Both the position numbers and the translations under genes were made by a program. From NCBI GenBank assembly GCA_964236445.1, contig CAXSDR010000049.1:1-25576 (forward strand): 25,576 bases of DNA, read 5' to 3'. Source of the DNA: CAXSDR01 sp964236445 (GTDB taxonomy: Bacteria > Actinomycetota > Actinomycetes > Motilibacterales > Motilibacteraceae). How positions within the stretch are numbered: the stretch's first letter is position 1; every line of letters starts with the position of its first letter. A model generated the notes under the pieces. The model made no database searches. It was not told the origin of the DNA and was given only the letters and a program-made list of their open reading frames with translations. Shown one piece after another: positions 15,154-21,432 of this stretch.

Positions 15154-16121
15154 CTAGGTGGCTGGCTCGGCCCCGGGACGGTGGTCACGGTCGACGTGTG
15201 CACGTCCATGCTGCAACCACGCCGTCAAATCTGTCGGCGCCAGCGAACGGAGCAACGTGTCGTAGCCTTCGAGATCATTCTCGGTGAGCGTCGCCACCCA
15301 CTGCCGAGGTGCGCCGGACCGGAAGAACGCCCGATTGTCGGTGAACAGGCCGAGCCGTTCGTCAGGAACAAGCGCCGCCGCATGGGCCCGCATCCGGCCG
15401 AACGTCGCCGCTTGCACGAGCGCTCCCCACGACTGACGTGCAACGCTGATGCTGAGGGCTTCGGCCAAGCGGCGCATCTCACCTTCCAAGTCGCGCGACA
15501 GGTCAGCGTGATGCATCAGGATGACGCTCGGGTCCTCGCGTCGCGCCCACGCACCTCCGAGGTGCCAGACCACACTCCTCAGCGAGTCCAGATTCTCGGT
15601 CGGCGTCCGCTCGTCATGAATCCACTGCAACAAGCGCTCACGCCGGTCTGCGGGGCGGACCGGTCGCAGCGCAACAGTCCCGTCAACCGGGTTTCCAGCA
15701 GCAGGGGCCTGCGCCAGCAACGCCTNNNNNNNNNNNNNNNNNNNNNNNNNNNNNNNNNNNNNNNNNNNNNNNNNNNNNNNNNNNNNNNNNNNNNNNNNNN
15801 NNNNNNNNNNNNNNNNNNNNNNNNNAGTCCGTCCAGCGGGGTGTGGGTCTTGATGAAACGACGATGTGTCTGCTCAGCCAGCACTCGCAGGACCTCGTCG
15901 AGGGGACGCAGTCGCATGTCCAACCACGGAGACAACGCGGTCAGCGCGACAGGAAGTGCCGTGTTCTGAAAGATCAGCAAGGCACAGATCATCTGCAGCC
16001 ACGTCGTGCCACACTTCGACGGCGCGCTGATCACGATGTCGCCGGAGCGGAACGGAAAACTGTCCCACCGGCTGCTGTCCGTGAGGCCGCTGCGGTAGAT
16101 GACAGGTGAAGCGCTCGACAT
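15154..16121 (-). CDS. Sulfotransferase family protein, interrupted by an assembly gap
   Basis: The ATG at 16121 opens SSASPVIYRSGLTDSSRW, then DIVISAPSKCGTTWLQMI, which is the 5'-phosphosulfate-binding loop of PAPS-dependent sulfotransferases, and RRFIKTHTPLDG. The N run interrupts it at 15825. On the other side, in another frame, it continues with RLLQWIHDERTPTENLDSLR, VVWHLGGAWARREDPSVIL, MHHADLSRDLEGEMRRLAEAL and FFRSGAPRQWVATLTENDLE (the region that binds the 3'-phosphate in this family), ending at 15154. The lost segment should hold the DPRDV-type motif. The frame change across the gap is expected, since 100 N is an arbitrary length. The product transfers sulfate to an unknown hydroxylated acceptor. 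Base composition is less GC-rich than the flanks. Confidence 0.8.
15726..15825. other. Assembly gap (100 N) inside the sulfotransferase gene
   Basis: Exactly 100 N, the usual placeholder for unknown length. The flanks do not repeat each other. It removes the middle of the sulfotransferase. Confidence 0.98.
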
Positions 16122-16162
16122 CGCTCGACCCTAGCGGCATTGAGCGAGTCCGGAGGTGGCAC

Positions 16163-16632
16163 ATGGACGCGTCTGACGTTCATGCAGTCCTCGACGCGTT
16201 GGCCACAGCAGGCTGCCGCGCGTGGGTCGCAGGCGGCTGGGGCGTCGACGCGCTTGTCGGCCGGCAGACCCGGCCGCACCGCGATCTCGACCTGGCGATC
16301 GACGCCAGGGCTGAGTACGCCGCGCTGGCACAGCGTGGCGACGTGGTCGAGACGGACTGGCGCCCGGTGCGTGTGGAAGTCGCCGCTCCGGGCGGCCGCT
16401 CGGTGGACCTGCACCCCGTCGCCTTTGACGAGACCGGCAACGGTGTGCAGGCTGCCGACATCGACGGCGGTCTGTTCACGTATCCCGTTGCCTGCTTCGT
16501 CACCGGCTTCATCGCCGACCGTCTGGTCGGGTGTCTGTCGGTGCAGCAGCAGGTGAGCTTCACAGTGGCTATGAGCCCAGGCAGGTGGACCTGGCCGATC
16601 TCGAGCTGCTATGTCGGATGCGCGAGCGGTGA
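16163..16632 (+). CDS. Aminoglycoside/lincosamide-type nucleotidyltransferase, frameshift near the 3' end
   Basis: The ATG at 16163 has GGAGGTGG 5 bases before it. Residues 22-50 (AWVAGGWGVDALVGRQTRPH then RDLDLAIDA) match the nucleotidyltransferase motif of LnuA/ANT(2'')-like enzymes, with the metal-binding Asp pair in DLDL; VDLHPVAFDETGNGVQA follows, and CLSVQQQVSF near the end. Those enzymes move AMP to a drug hydroxyl, but many chromosomal members have no known substrate, so resistance should not be assumed. After Phe at 16559-16561 the family sequence continues only in the next frame: HSGYEPRQVDLADLELLCRM, ending RER at a TGA at 16630-16632. One missing C at about 16561 explains it; the restored protein has 156 residues. 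Without the repair the frame runs to 16837 with unrelated residues. Confidence 0.75.
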
Positions 16633-16788
16633 GAGACCGGAAGTGTTGATCTCGGCCCACACCGGCTCTGACGCTCGACCTCGCTGTCTCCGAAGGCGGA
16701 GTCGATGCAGACTCCGCGATCAGCTTCATCGTGGGTCAATCGAGGGCTCCGGAGACTGTCACGGATCCGTGCGCCGTGATCGGCGGGT

Positions 16789-17207
16789 TCACGACTGCAC
16801 GAAGGGCGTGGCACGCGTGCTGAGCACGAGCAGGTAGCCGTCAGGGTCGGCAATGGTCACGCCCCACTCGTCCCAGTAGGGATTCCTGGCCGCCACACGC
16901 CGACCGCCGGCGGCGATCAGCCGCTGCACCGCCGCCGGCGCGACCGGTCCGTCGAGATAGAGGACGAGGAGATCCTCGGCGGTGGGCGCGGGCGCCACCG
17001 CGGGATCGTGGACCAGCTCGAGGTGCCAGCCCGCGTCCGGCCAGCCGAGCATGAGCAGGGCGTGATGCGAGCCGGCGGCCGGCGTCTCCCACAGCACCTG
17101 CAGCCCCCCAGCCCGTCAACCCAGAAGCGACGGGCTGCGGCGAGGTCGTTGCTCGGTCGCGCCAGCCGCACGGCTGCGTACGCGCCGGGTACCCGCCCGT
17201 CAGTCAC
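16789..17207 (-). CDS. VOC (glyoxalase/bleomycin-resistance) family protein, apparent frameshift
   Basis: GTG at 17207 opens TDGRVPGAYAAVRLARPSND then LAAARRFWVDGLGG; the next frame continues LQVLWETPAAGSHHALLMLG, WPDAGWHLELVHDPAVAP, ending YWDEWGVTIADPDGYLLVLS. These are the two beta-alpha-beta-beta-beta modules of a VOC protein, with HLELV and DPDGYLLVLS as typical metal-site or edge strands. The join lies in a six-C run (17104-17109 on the plus strand); one more base restores a 139-residue protein. The usual automated start would be GTG/ATG at 17097, losing the first module. VOC proteins include glyoxalases, dioxygenases and drug-binding proteins; which type applies here is not clear. The start overlaps the end of the small membrane-protein gene by 8 bases, so the two form an operon. 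Confidence 0.75.
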
Positions 17208-17445
17208 CCGCGGGCCTGCTCCGTGGTCGCCGCCGCGACCGTGCCTCGGCATAGATCCCCAGCAGGGCCAGTCCGAGACCGAGCGGGGCGAGCATGCACA
17301 CGAGGTAGGCCAGCACGGGGAGCCGGTGCCAGCCGAGCAGCAGGGGGGCGACCGTGACCACGATCGCCGCCGTGCCGATCGCGAAGACCACGGCGCCGGC
17401 CTGCACGAGCCGGTCACTGGTGCGCACGAGGTCAGCCTGGGTCAC
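17200..17445 (-). CDS. Small two-helix membrane protein
   Basis: 81 residues from GTG at 17445, with two hydrophobic helices (AGAVVFAIGTAAIVVTVAPL and LAYLVCMLAPLGLGLALLGI) and a basic C-terminus RSRRRPRSRP that is probably cytoplasmic. This pattern is common for DUF2530-like small actinobacterial membrane proteins, but I cannot assign a family. It overlaps the following VOC gene by 8 bases. It is divergent from the cold-shock gene, 68 bases away. Confidence 0.65.
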   Translation of the reverse strand: MTQADLVRTSDRLVQAGAVVFAIGTAAIVVTVAPLLLGWHRLPVLAYLVCMLAPLGLGLALLGIYAEARSRRRPRSRPAGD

Positions 17446-17474
17446 GACAGCAGGTTATGCGTTGCGCCCTTGGG

Positions 17475-17480
17475 TAGTCT
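17475..17480 (+). promoter_or_regulatory. Possible -10 box of the cold-shock gene
   Basis: TAGTCT, in the context GGGTAGTCTGAC, lies 33 bases before the GTG of the cold-shock gene and resembles actinobacterial vegetative -10 boxes. No clear -35 box is seen. Confidence 0.3.
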
Positions 17481-17513
17481 GACCGACTGGACGTTCAAGG
17501 GCAGGAGCGAGCC

Positions 17514-17912
17514 GTGCCTACCGGCAAGGTCAAGTGGTACGACACCGAGCGAGGCTTCGGCTTCCTCAGCAGCGACGAGGGTGAGGACGTGTTCCTGCAC
17601 GCCTCGGCCCTTCCCAGTGGGGTGACCGACGTCAAGCCGGGCACCCGGGCAGAGTTCGGGGTGGCGCAGGGCAAACGGGGCGCGCAGGCGCTGCAGGTGC
17701 GCCTGCTGACGCCGCCGCCATCTGTCGCCAAGGCGGCTGCTCGAGCGGCGCGCAAGGACCCCGACGACCTGGTGCCGGTCATCGAGGACCTCATCACGCT
17801 GCTGGACAGCGTGGGATCGGGGTTGCGTCGGGGGCGCTATCCGGAGGGTAGCGGCGGCAAGAAGATCGCGGCGGTGCTGCGCGCCGTAGCCGACGATCTC
17901 GACGTCCCTTAG
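17514..17912 (+). CDS. Cold-shock domain protein with C-terminal extension
   Basis: 132 residues. Residues 1-65 are a cold-shock domain: TGKVKWYDTERGFGFLSSDE with RNP1 (RGFGFL) and DVFLHASAL with RNP2. The domain binds single-stranded RNA or DNA and acts as an RNA chaperone. The last 65 residues (RKDPDDLVPVIEDLITLLDS and GKKIAAVLRAVADDLDVP) form a charged helical tail absent from the usual 67-residue CspA proteins; tails of this type are found in a long actinobacterial group of cold-shock proteins. GTG start at 17514, with GGAG 8 bases upstream. It converges on the next gene with 10 bases between. Confidence 0.9.
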   Translation: MPTGKVKWYDTERGFGFLSSDEGEDVFLHASALPSGVTDVKPGTRAEFGVAQGKRGAQALQVRLLTPPPSVAKAAARAARKDPDDLVPVIEDLITLLDSVGSGLRRGRYPEGSGGKKIAAVLRAVADDLDVP

Positions 17913-17922
17913 CAGTTGAGCG

Positions 17923-18429
17923 CTAGCCGCGCAGGTCTGCCGCGAACAGTTCCGGCGCAGCCGCTCGCACGAGTGCGGCGGCGTCGGCACCGCCGATCGT
18001 GAGCACGAGCAGCCCGACGCCGTAGGCGCGGGCTGCCGCAGCGGCTCCAGCGGCGATGCCCGCCGACGTCGCTGCTCCGACACGCGCGCCCTTGAGTCTT
18101 GCCGTGGCGACGTCTCGCAGATAGCCGGCTGTCTCAACCGTCGCGCCATCCACGATGACGGATTCAGGAAAGACGATGCCCGAATTGTCCTTCAGGAGAA
18201 TCACCGCGAGCACGACATCTGGCGAGATGCGAGATGTGGCAACGGCAGCGGTGCAGGCGACCTCGAGTGCGCCGGTTCCGGCGGGGACGATGACGAGCGT
18301 GCCTGCTCCCGTCTCGGCGACCCGCGTCTCGGGGTGCCCGGGAAGCCGCGCGAGCCGCGGTTGCTCGAACGATGCCACAAGCAGCGCGTCGCGCACCTCG
18401 GTGTCAGCGACGATCGCCAGAACGCGCAT
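17923..18429 (-). CDS. Hypothetical protein, possibly a degenerate futalosine hydrolase-like (MqnB) protein
   Basis: 168 residues from ATG at 18429. It opens MRVLAIVADTEVRDALLVAS, and continues with GTLVIVPAGTGALEVACTAA and later GARVGAATSAGIAAGAAAAA and GVGLLVLTIGGADAAALV. The beginning and the small-residue loops recall the nucleoside phosphorylase/futalosine hydrolase fold, and in actinobacteria such as Streptomyces, as I recall, mqnB stands close to the same neighbours (cold-shock, lipoprotein, MFS, DUF3027). But it is about 50 residues shorter than MqnB, and the acidic substrate-binding motif near the C-terminus (MEGFG-like) is not seen. It may be a diverged family with its own job. No mqnD lies beside it. 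The start is 12 bases after the lipoprotein gene, so they share an operon. Confidence 0.6.
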   Translation of the reverse strand: MRVLAIVADTEVRDALLVASFEQPRLARLPGHPETRVAETGAGTLVIVPAGTGALEVACTAAVATSRISPDVVLAVILLKDNSGIVFPESVIVDGATVETAGYLRDVATARLKGARVGAATSAGIAAGAAAAARAYGVGLLVLTIGGADAAALVRAAAPELFAADLRG

Positions 18430-18440
18430 CAGACGCGCTG

Positions 18441-18878
18441 CTAGTCGTGCACGAGCGAGAGCGACCAGAAGCCACGCGGGTTGCTGCCGGTCTTGTCGAC
18501 AGCGATGATCCGCAGCGTCAGAGACCCCGGCGCGAGATCCTGCTCGCTCAGCGCGAAGCGGTAGTAGGACTGGTGCAGCGGCTTCGCCACCAGGGCGGAG
18601 TTGCCGATCGCCGGCTCCCAGCCGGCGTCGGCGACGTCCTTGTCGACGCTGATGCCGATCGTGCGTCCCGGCGTGACCTTGAGCGTCGCGCCCTTCGGTG
18701 TGCAAGTCGCCAGGGTCACCGTCTTGCCCGCGTCACGAGACCAGCAGGCTGCCTCGAGGCGCGCCGTCGCGCGCCCGCTGACGACCGTGACGCCCGGCCG
18801 CGGCTTGTCGCACCCGCTGAGGCCGGTGACCGCCATCAGCCCCGCGGCTCCGAGGGCAGCCGTCGTACGCAGTTGCAT
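18441..18878 (-). CDS. Secreted lipoprotein (DUF2771-like)
   Basis: 145 residues with a lipoprotein signal peptide: MQLRTTAALGAAGLMAVTG followed by the lipobox LSGC, lipid-attached Cys23. The mature part (VTVVSGRATARLEAACWSRD, KVTPGRTIGISVDKDVADAG, LTLRIIAVDKTGSNPRGFW) looks like a beta-sandwich domain. I relate it to the DUF2771 lipoproteins that stand beside an MFS gene in many actinobacteria; the function is unknown. The ATG at 18878 has GGAAGGA upstream. Downstream of the MFS gene on the same strand, 33 bases apart. Confidence 0.8.
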   Translation of the reverse strand: MQLRTTAALGAAGLMAVTGLSGCDKPRPGVTVVSGRATARLEAACWSRDAGKTVTLATCTPKGATLKVTPGRTIGISVDKDVADAGWEPAIGNSALVAKPLHQSYYRFALSEQDLAPGSLTLRIIAVDKTGSNPRGFWSLSLVHD

Positions 18879-18911
18879 GAAGGTCCTTCCGGGCGGGATG
18901 TCGTGCCGAGG

Positions 18912-20285
18912 CTATCCCGAGCGCTGCGCCTTGCGGCGTCGGCGTGGCATACGTCCCAACGCTGCGGCGAGCGCGAGGGCCAGCGCGATCGACGCGACCA
19001 AGAAACCGAGTCCGCCCCGTGGCGGGAGGCCGGTGCCGACCCCTGCACCGAGCACCCAGAGCAGCTGCAGCAACGTCTCGGACCGGGCGAACGCCGACGA
19101 GCGCACGGCTTCGGGCACCTCGCGCTGCACCACCGCGTCCAGAGCGAGCTTGCCCGATGCCTGCGCAGCGCCCGCGACAACGGCCACACAGACGATGGCC
19201 GCGAGGCCGAAGAGCCAGGCACCGAACGCGGCCGCGACGGCGCAGGCACCGAGCGAGAACACGACGGTGGCGTCGGGGGAGTGCTTGCGCAGCAGCGCGC
19301 CGAGCGACGCGCCCGCTGCACTGCCCACCCCGAGCGCGGCGACGGCCAACCCGATCTGCGCGGTGGGGCTGATGTCCGCAACCGGGTGGGCACGCAGCAG
19401 GAAGGCGAGGTGGAACACCAGGAAGCCGTTGAACGCGCGTACGCCCGCGTTGGCTCGCAGCGCCCGCACCACCGCCGCACCGACGCTGCCGTCGACTCGG
19501 GTGGAGCTGCTGGACAGGGTCGCGGCCTCCTCGCCCACGACGCTGTCGATGCGCACGGGCAGGCGCAGGGCGAGCGCGGCGCCTGCCAGGAACACCACGG
19601 CCCCGAGCCGGAGGGCCCACTGCGGGCCGGCGAACCGCACGAGGGCACCTCCGACGGCGACCGCCACGGTGGCCGTCAAAGTTGCCGACAGCGAGACCCG
19701 CGCGTTGGCACTGACGAGGCTCAACTCGCCGGGCAGCAGGCGTGGCAGCGCAGCGGCACGGGCGACCCCGAACGCCTTGCTCGCCACGAGACAGCCGAAG
19801 GCGGCCGGATAGAGACGCAGTGCATCCTCGGTGCGACCGCTCACCGCCGCTGCCATGACGAGAGCCAGCACGGTGCGCAGCACGAGGGTCGCTGCCATTG
19901 CGGCGCGGCGACCGCGGCGCATCCGGTCGAGCAGCGGCCCGATCACCGGCGCGAGCAGCGCGAAGGGCGCCATGGTCATGACGAGATAGAGCGCGACCCG
20001 ACCGCGGGCCTCGCCGACCGGGACCGAGAAGAACAGGGTGCCCGCGAGCGACACGGTGACGAGGGCGTCACCGGCCGATGCCACACCGCTTATCTCGATG
20101 AGGCGTGCCAGGCCGGTCTCGCCGGCGCCGTGGGCGTGGGTCGCCCGGCGTACGCCTCGCCACGACGCGCGGCTCGCGTGGGCTGAGATGCGACCGGTGC
20201 GAGCGGCGACCCTGGCGGTGCCGGCCGCAGCGCGACGCCAGCCGGGTGCCTGCGCCGGTTCGGGCTCGGTGCTCACGGCCGTCAT
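18912..20285 (-). CDS. MFS transporter
   Basis: 457 residues. After a basic N-terminal stretch of about 60 residues, ten to twelve hydrophobic helices follow. The loop between helices 2 and 3 has the typical MFS basic motif (GPLLDRMRRGRRAAMAATLV), and there is a central cytosolic loop at about 260-290. The C-terminus is basic (RMPRRRRKAQRSG). The substrate is unknown. The start is ATG 20285, where the protein sequence begins to look conserved; the frame is open to 20366 through the divergent promoter region. It is divergent from the DUF3027 gene with 47 bases between, so the two promoters overlap or share control. Confidence 0.88.
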   Translation of the reverse strand: MTAVSTEPEPAQAPGWRRAAAGTARVAARTGRISAHASRASWRGVRRATHAHGAGETGLARLIEISGVASAGDALVTVSLAGTLFFSVPVGEARGRVALYLVMTMAPFALLAPVIGPLLDRMRRGRRAAMAATLVLRTVLALVMAAAVSGRTEDALRLYPAAFGCLVASKAFGVARAAALPRLLPGELSLVSANARVSLSATLTATVAVAVGGALVRFAGPQWALRLGAVVFLAGAALALRLPVRIDSVVGEEAATLSSSSTRVDGSVGAAVVRALRANAGVRAFNGFLVFHLAFLLRAHPVADISPTAQIGLAVAALGVGSAAGASLGALLRKHSPDATVVFSLGACAVAAAFGAWLFGLAAIVCVAVVAGAAQASGKLALDAVVQREVPEAVRSSAFARSETLLQLLWVLGAGVGTGLPPRGGLGFLVASIALALALAAALGRMPRRRRKAQRSG

Positions 20286-20332
20286 CCTGTCGTTCGGTGG
20301 GCATTCGCGAGGCGCAGTGCGAGGATGACACC

Positions 20333-21232
20333 GTGCAGACCTCTGGCTTCGACGACGTCGTGACATCTTCCTCCGTCGACGCAGCAGACGTCCCGGCCGA
20401 ACCGGCCGAGACGGTGACCCGGCCGCGGGCCCGCGCTGCCCGTCGCGCGGTTCCTGACGCGGCGTGCGCAGCGGCCGTCGACCTCGCGCGCGCCGCGGCG
20501 CTCGAGGTCGCCGAGGACGACACCGTGGGCGAGCACCTGGGCGTCGTCGCCGAGGAGGACCGTGTCGTCACGCACGAGTTCGCCTGCCTCTCCCGTGCCT
20601 ACGTCGGCTGGCGCTGGACCGTCGTGCTTGCCCGCGCGCCACGCTCCAAGCTGGTCACGGTGGACGAGGTCGTGCTGCTGCCCGGCCCCGACTCGGTGCT
20701 CGCGCCGAAGTGGCTGCCCTGGAGCAACCGGCTGCGTGCGGGTGACCTCGGGCCCGGTGATGTGCTCCCGACCGCGCCCGACGACATCCGCCTGGCACCC
20801 GGCTGGGGCCTCGGCGCCGACCCGGACCAGGACGAGGACGTGGCGCAGGTGTGGGAGCTCGGCCTCGGCCGACCGCGGGTGCTCTCGCGCGAGGGTCGCG
20901 ACCAGGCCGCCGACCGGTGGTACGACGGCGAGAACGGCCCCCTCTCACCCACCGCCCTTGCGGCGCCCGCCCGGTGCGCGACCTGCGGCTTCCTGGTGCC
21001 GCTGGGCGGCTCGCTGCGCCAGGCGTTCGGGGCCTGCACCAACGAATACAGCCCGTCCGACGGCCACGTGGTTTCCTACGACCACGGCTGCGGAGGGCAC
21101 TCCGAGGCGGTTGTCGTGGCCACGCCCTATGACTCCGCCCTTCTCCCGGTGCTCGATGACCTCGAGCTCGAGCTGGTTCCCGTGGCTCTGGCCGAAGATG
21201 TGCCCTTCGAAGAGGAGCTCGGGCACAGCTGA
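20333..21232 (+). CDS. DUF3027 family protein
   Basis: 299 residues from GTG at 20333, with GAGGA 8 bases before. Conserved family segments: VVTHEFACLSRAYVGWRWTV, VLLPGPDSVLAPKWLPWSNR and a putative zinc ribbon, with CATCGF at the start, CTNEYSPSDGHVVSYDHGCG and then GHSEA, four Cys plus His. Function unknown; the zinc site is inferred from the Cys spacing. It is found next to a sacsin-like ATPase in many actinobacteria, as here. The stop is 5 bases before the next ATG in the left copy of the duplicated flank. Confidence 0.88.
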   Translation: MQTSGFDDVVTSSSVDAADVPAEPAETVTRPRARAARRAVPDAACAAAVDLARAAALEVAEDDTVGEHLGVVAEEDRVVTHEFACLSRAYVGWRWTVVLARAPRSKLVTVDEVVLLPGPDSVLAPKWLPWSNRLRAGDLGPGDVLPTAPDDIRLAPGWGLGADPDQDEDVAQVWELGLGRPRVLSREGRDQAADRWYDGENGPLSPTALAAPARCATCGFLVPLGGSLRQAFGACTNEYSPSDGHVVSYDHGCGGHSEAVVVATPYDSALLPVLDDLELELVPVALAEDVPFEEELGHS

Positions 21233-21277
21233 TCGCCATGCCTGACCAGCCTGACCAGCCTGACCAGCCTGACCAGC
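21223..21277 (+). repeat. Left copy of a 55-base identical gap flank with 9-bp tandem repeat
   Basis: It includes the end of the DUF3027 gene, the ATG at 21238 and four copies of CCTGACCAG, and is identical base for base to 21378-21432. Reads would place the same sequence at the ends of both contigs. Confidence 0.95.
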
Positions 21278-21377
21278 NNNNNNNNNNNNNNNNNNNNNNN
21301 NNNNNNNNNNNNNNNNNNNNNNNNNNNNNNNNNNNNNNNNNNNNNNNNNNNNNNNNNNNNNNNNNNNNNNNNNNNNN
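21278..21377. other. Assembly gap (100 N), probably an unmerged contig overlap
   Basis: Exactly 100 N between two identical 55-base flanks. The repeat of CCTGACCAG probably stopped the assembler, so the real distance may be zero or only extra repeat units. Confidence 0.97.
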
Positions 21378-21432
21378 GCACAGCTGATCGCCATGCCTGA
21401 CCAGCCTGACCAGCCTGACCAGCCTGACCAGC
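21378..21432 (+). repeat. Right copy of the 55-base flank with 9-bp tandem repeat
   Basis: Identical to 21223-21277. It contains the ATG at 21393 that starts the sacsin-like gene and four CCTGACCAG units that encode Pro-Asp-Gln. Confidence 0.95.

Noticed and set aside
18372..20186. 604-residue plus-strand open frame opposite the MFS and lipoprotein genes
   Set aside because: It is rich in Arg, Glu, Gln and Gly without hydrophobic core pattern; the minus strand has clear membrane helices and a lipoprotein signal, so this is a high-GC shadow.
21238..21277. A second gene that starts at ATG 21238 before the gap
   Set aside because: It is the same sequence as the start of the sacsin-like gene; explained by contig overlap.
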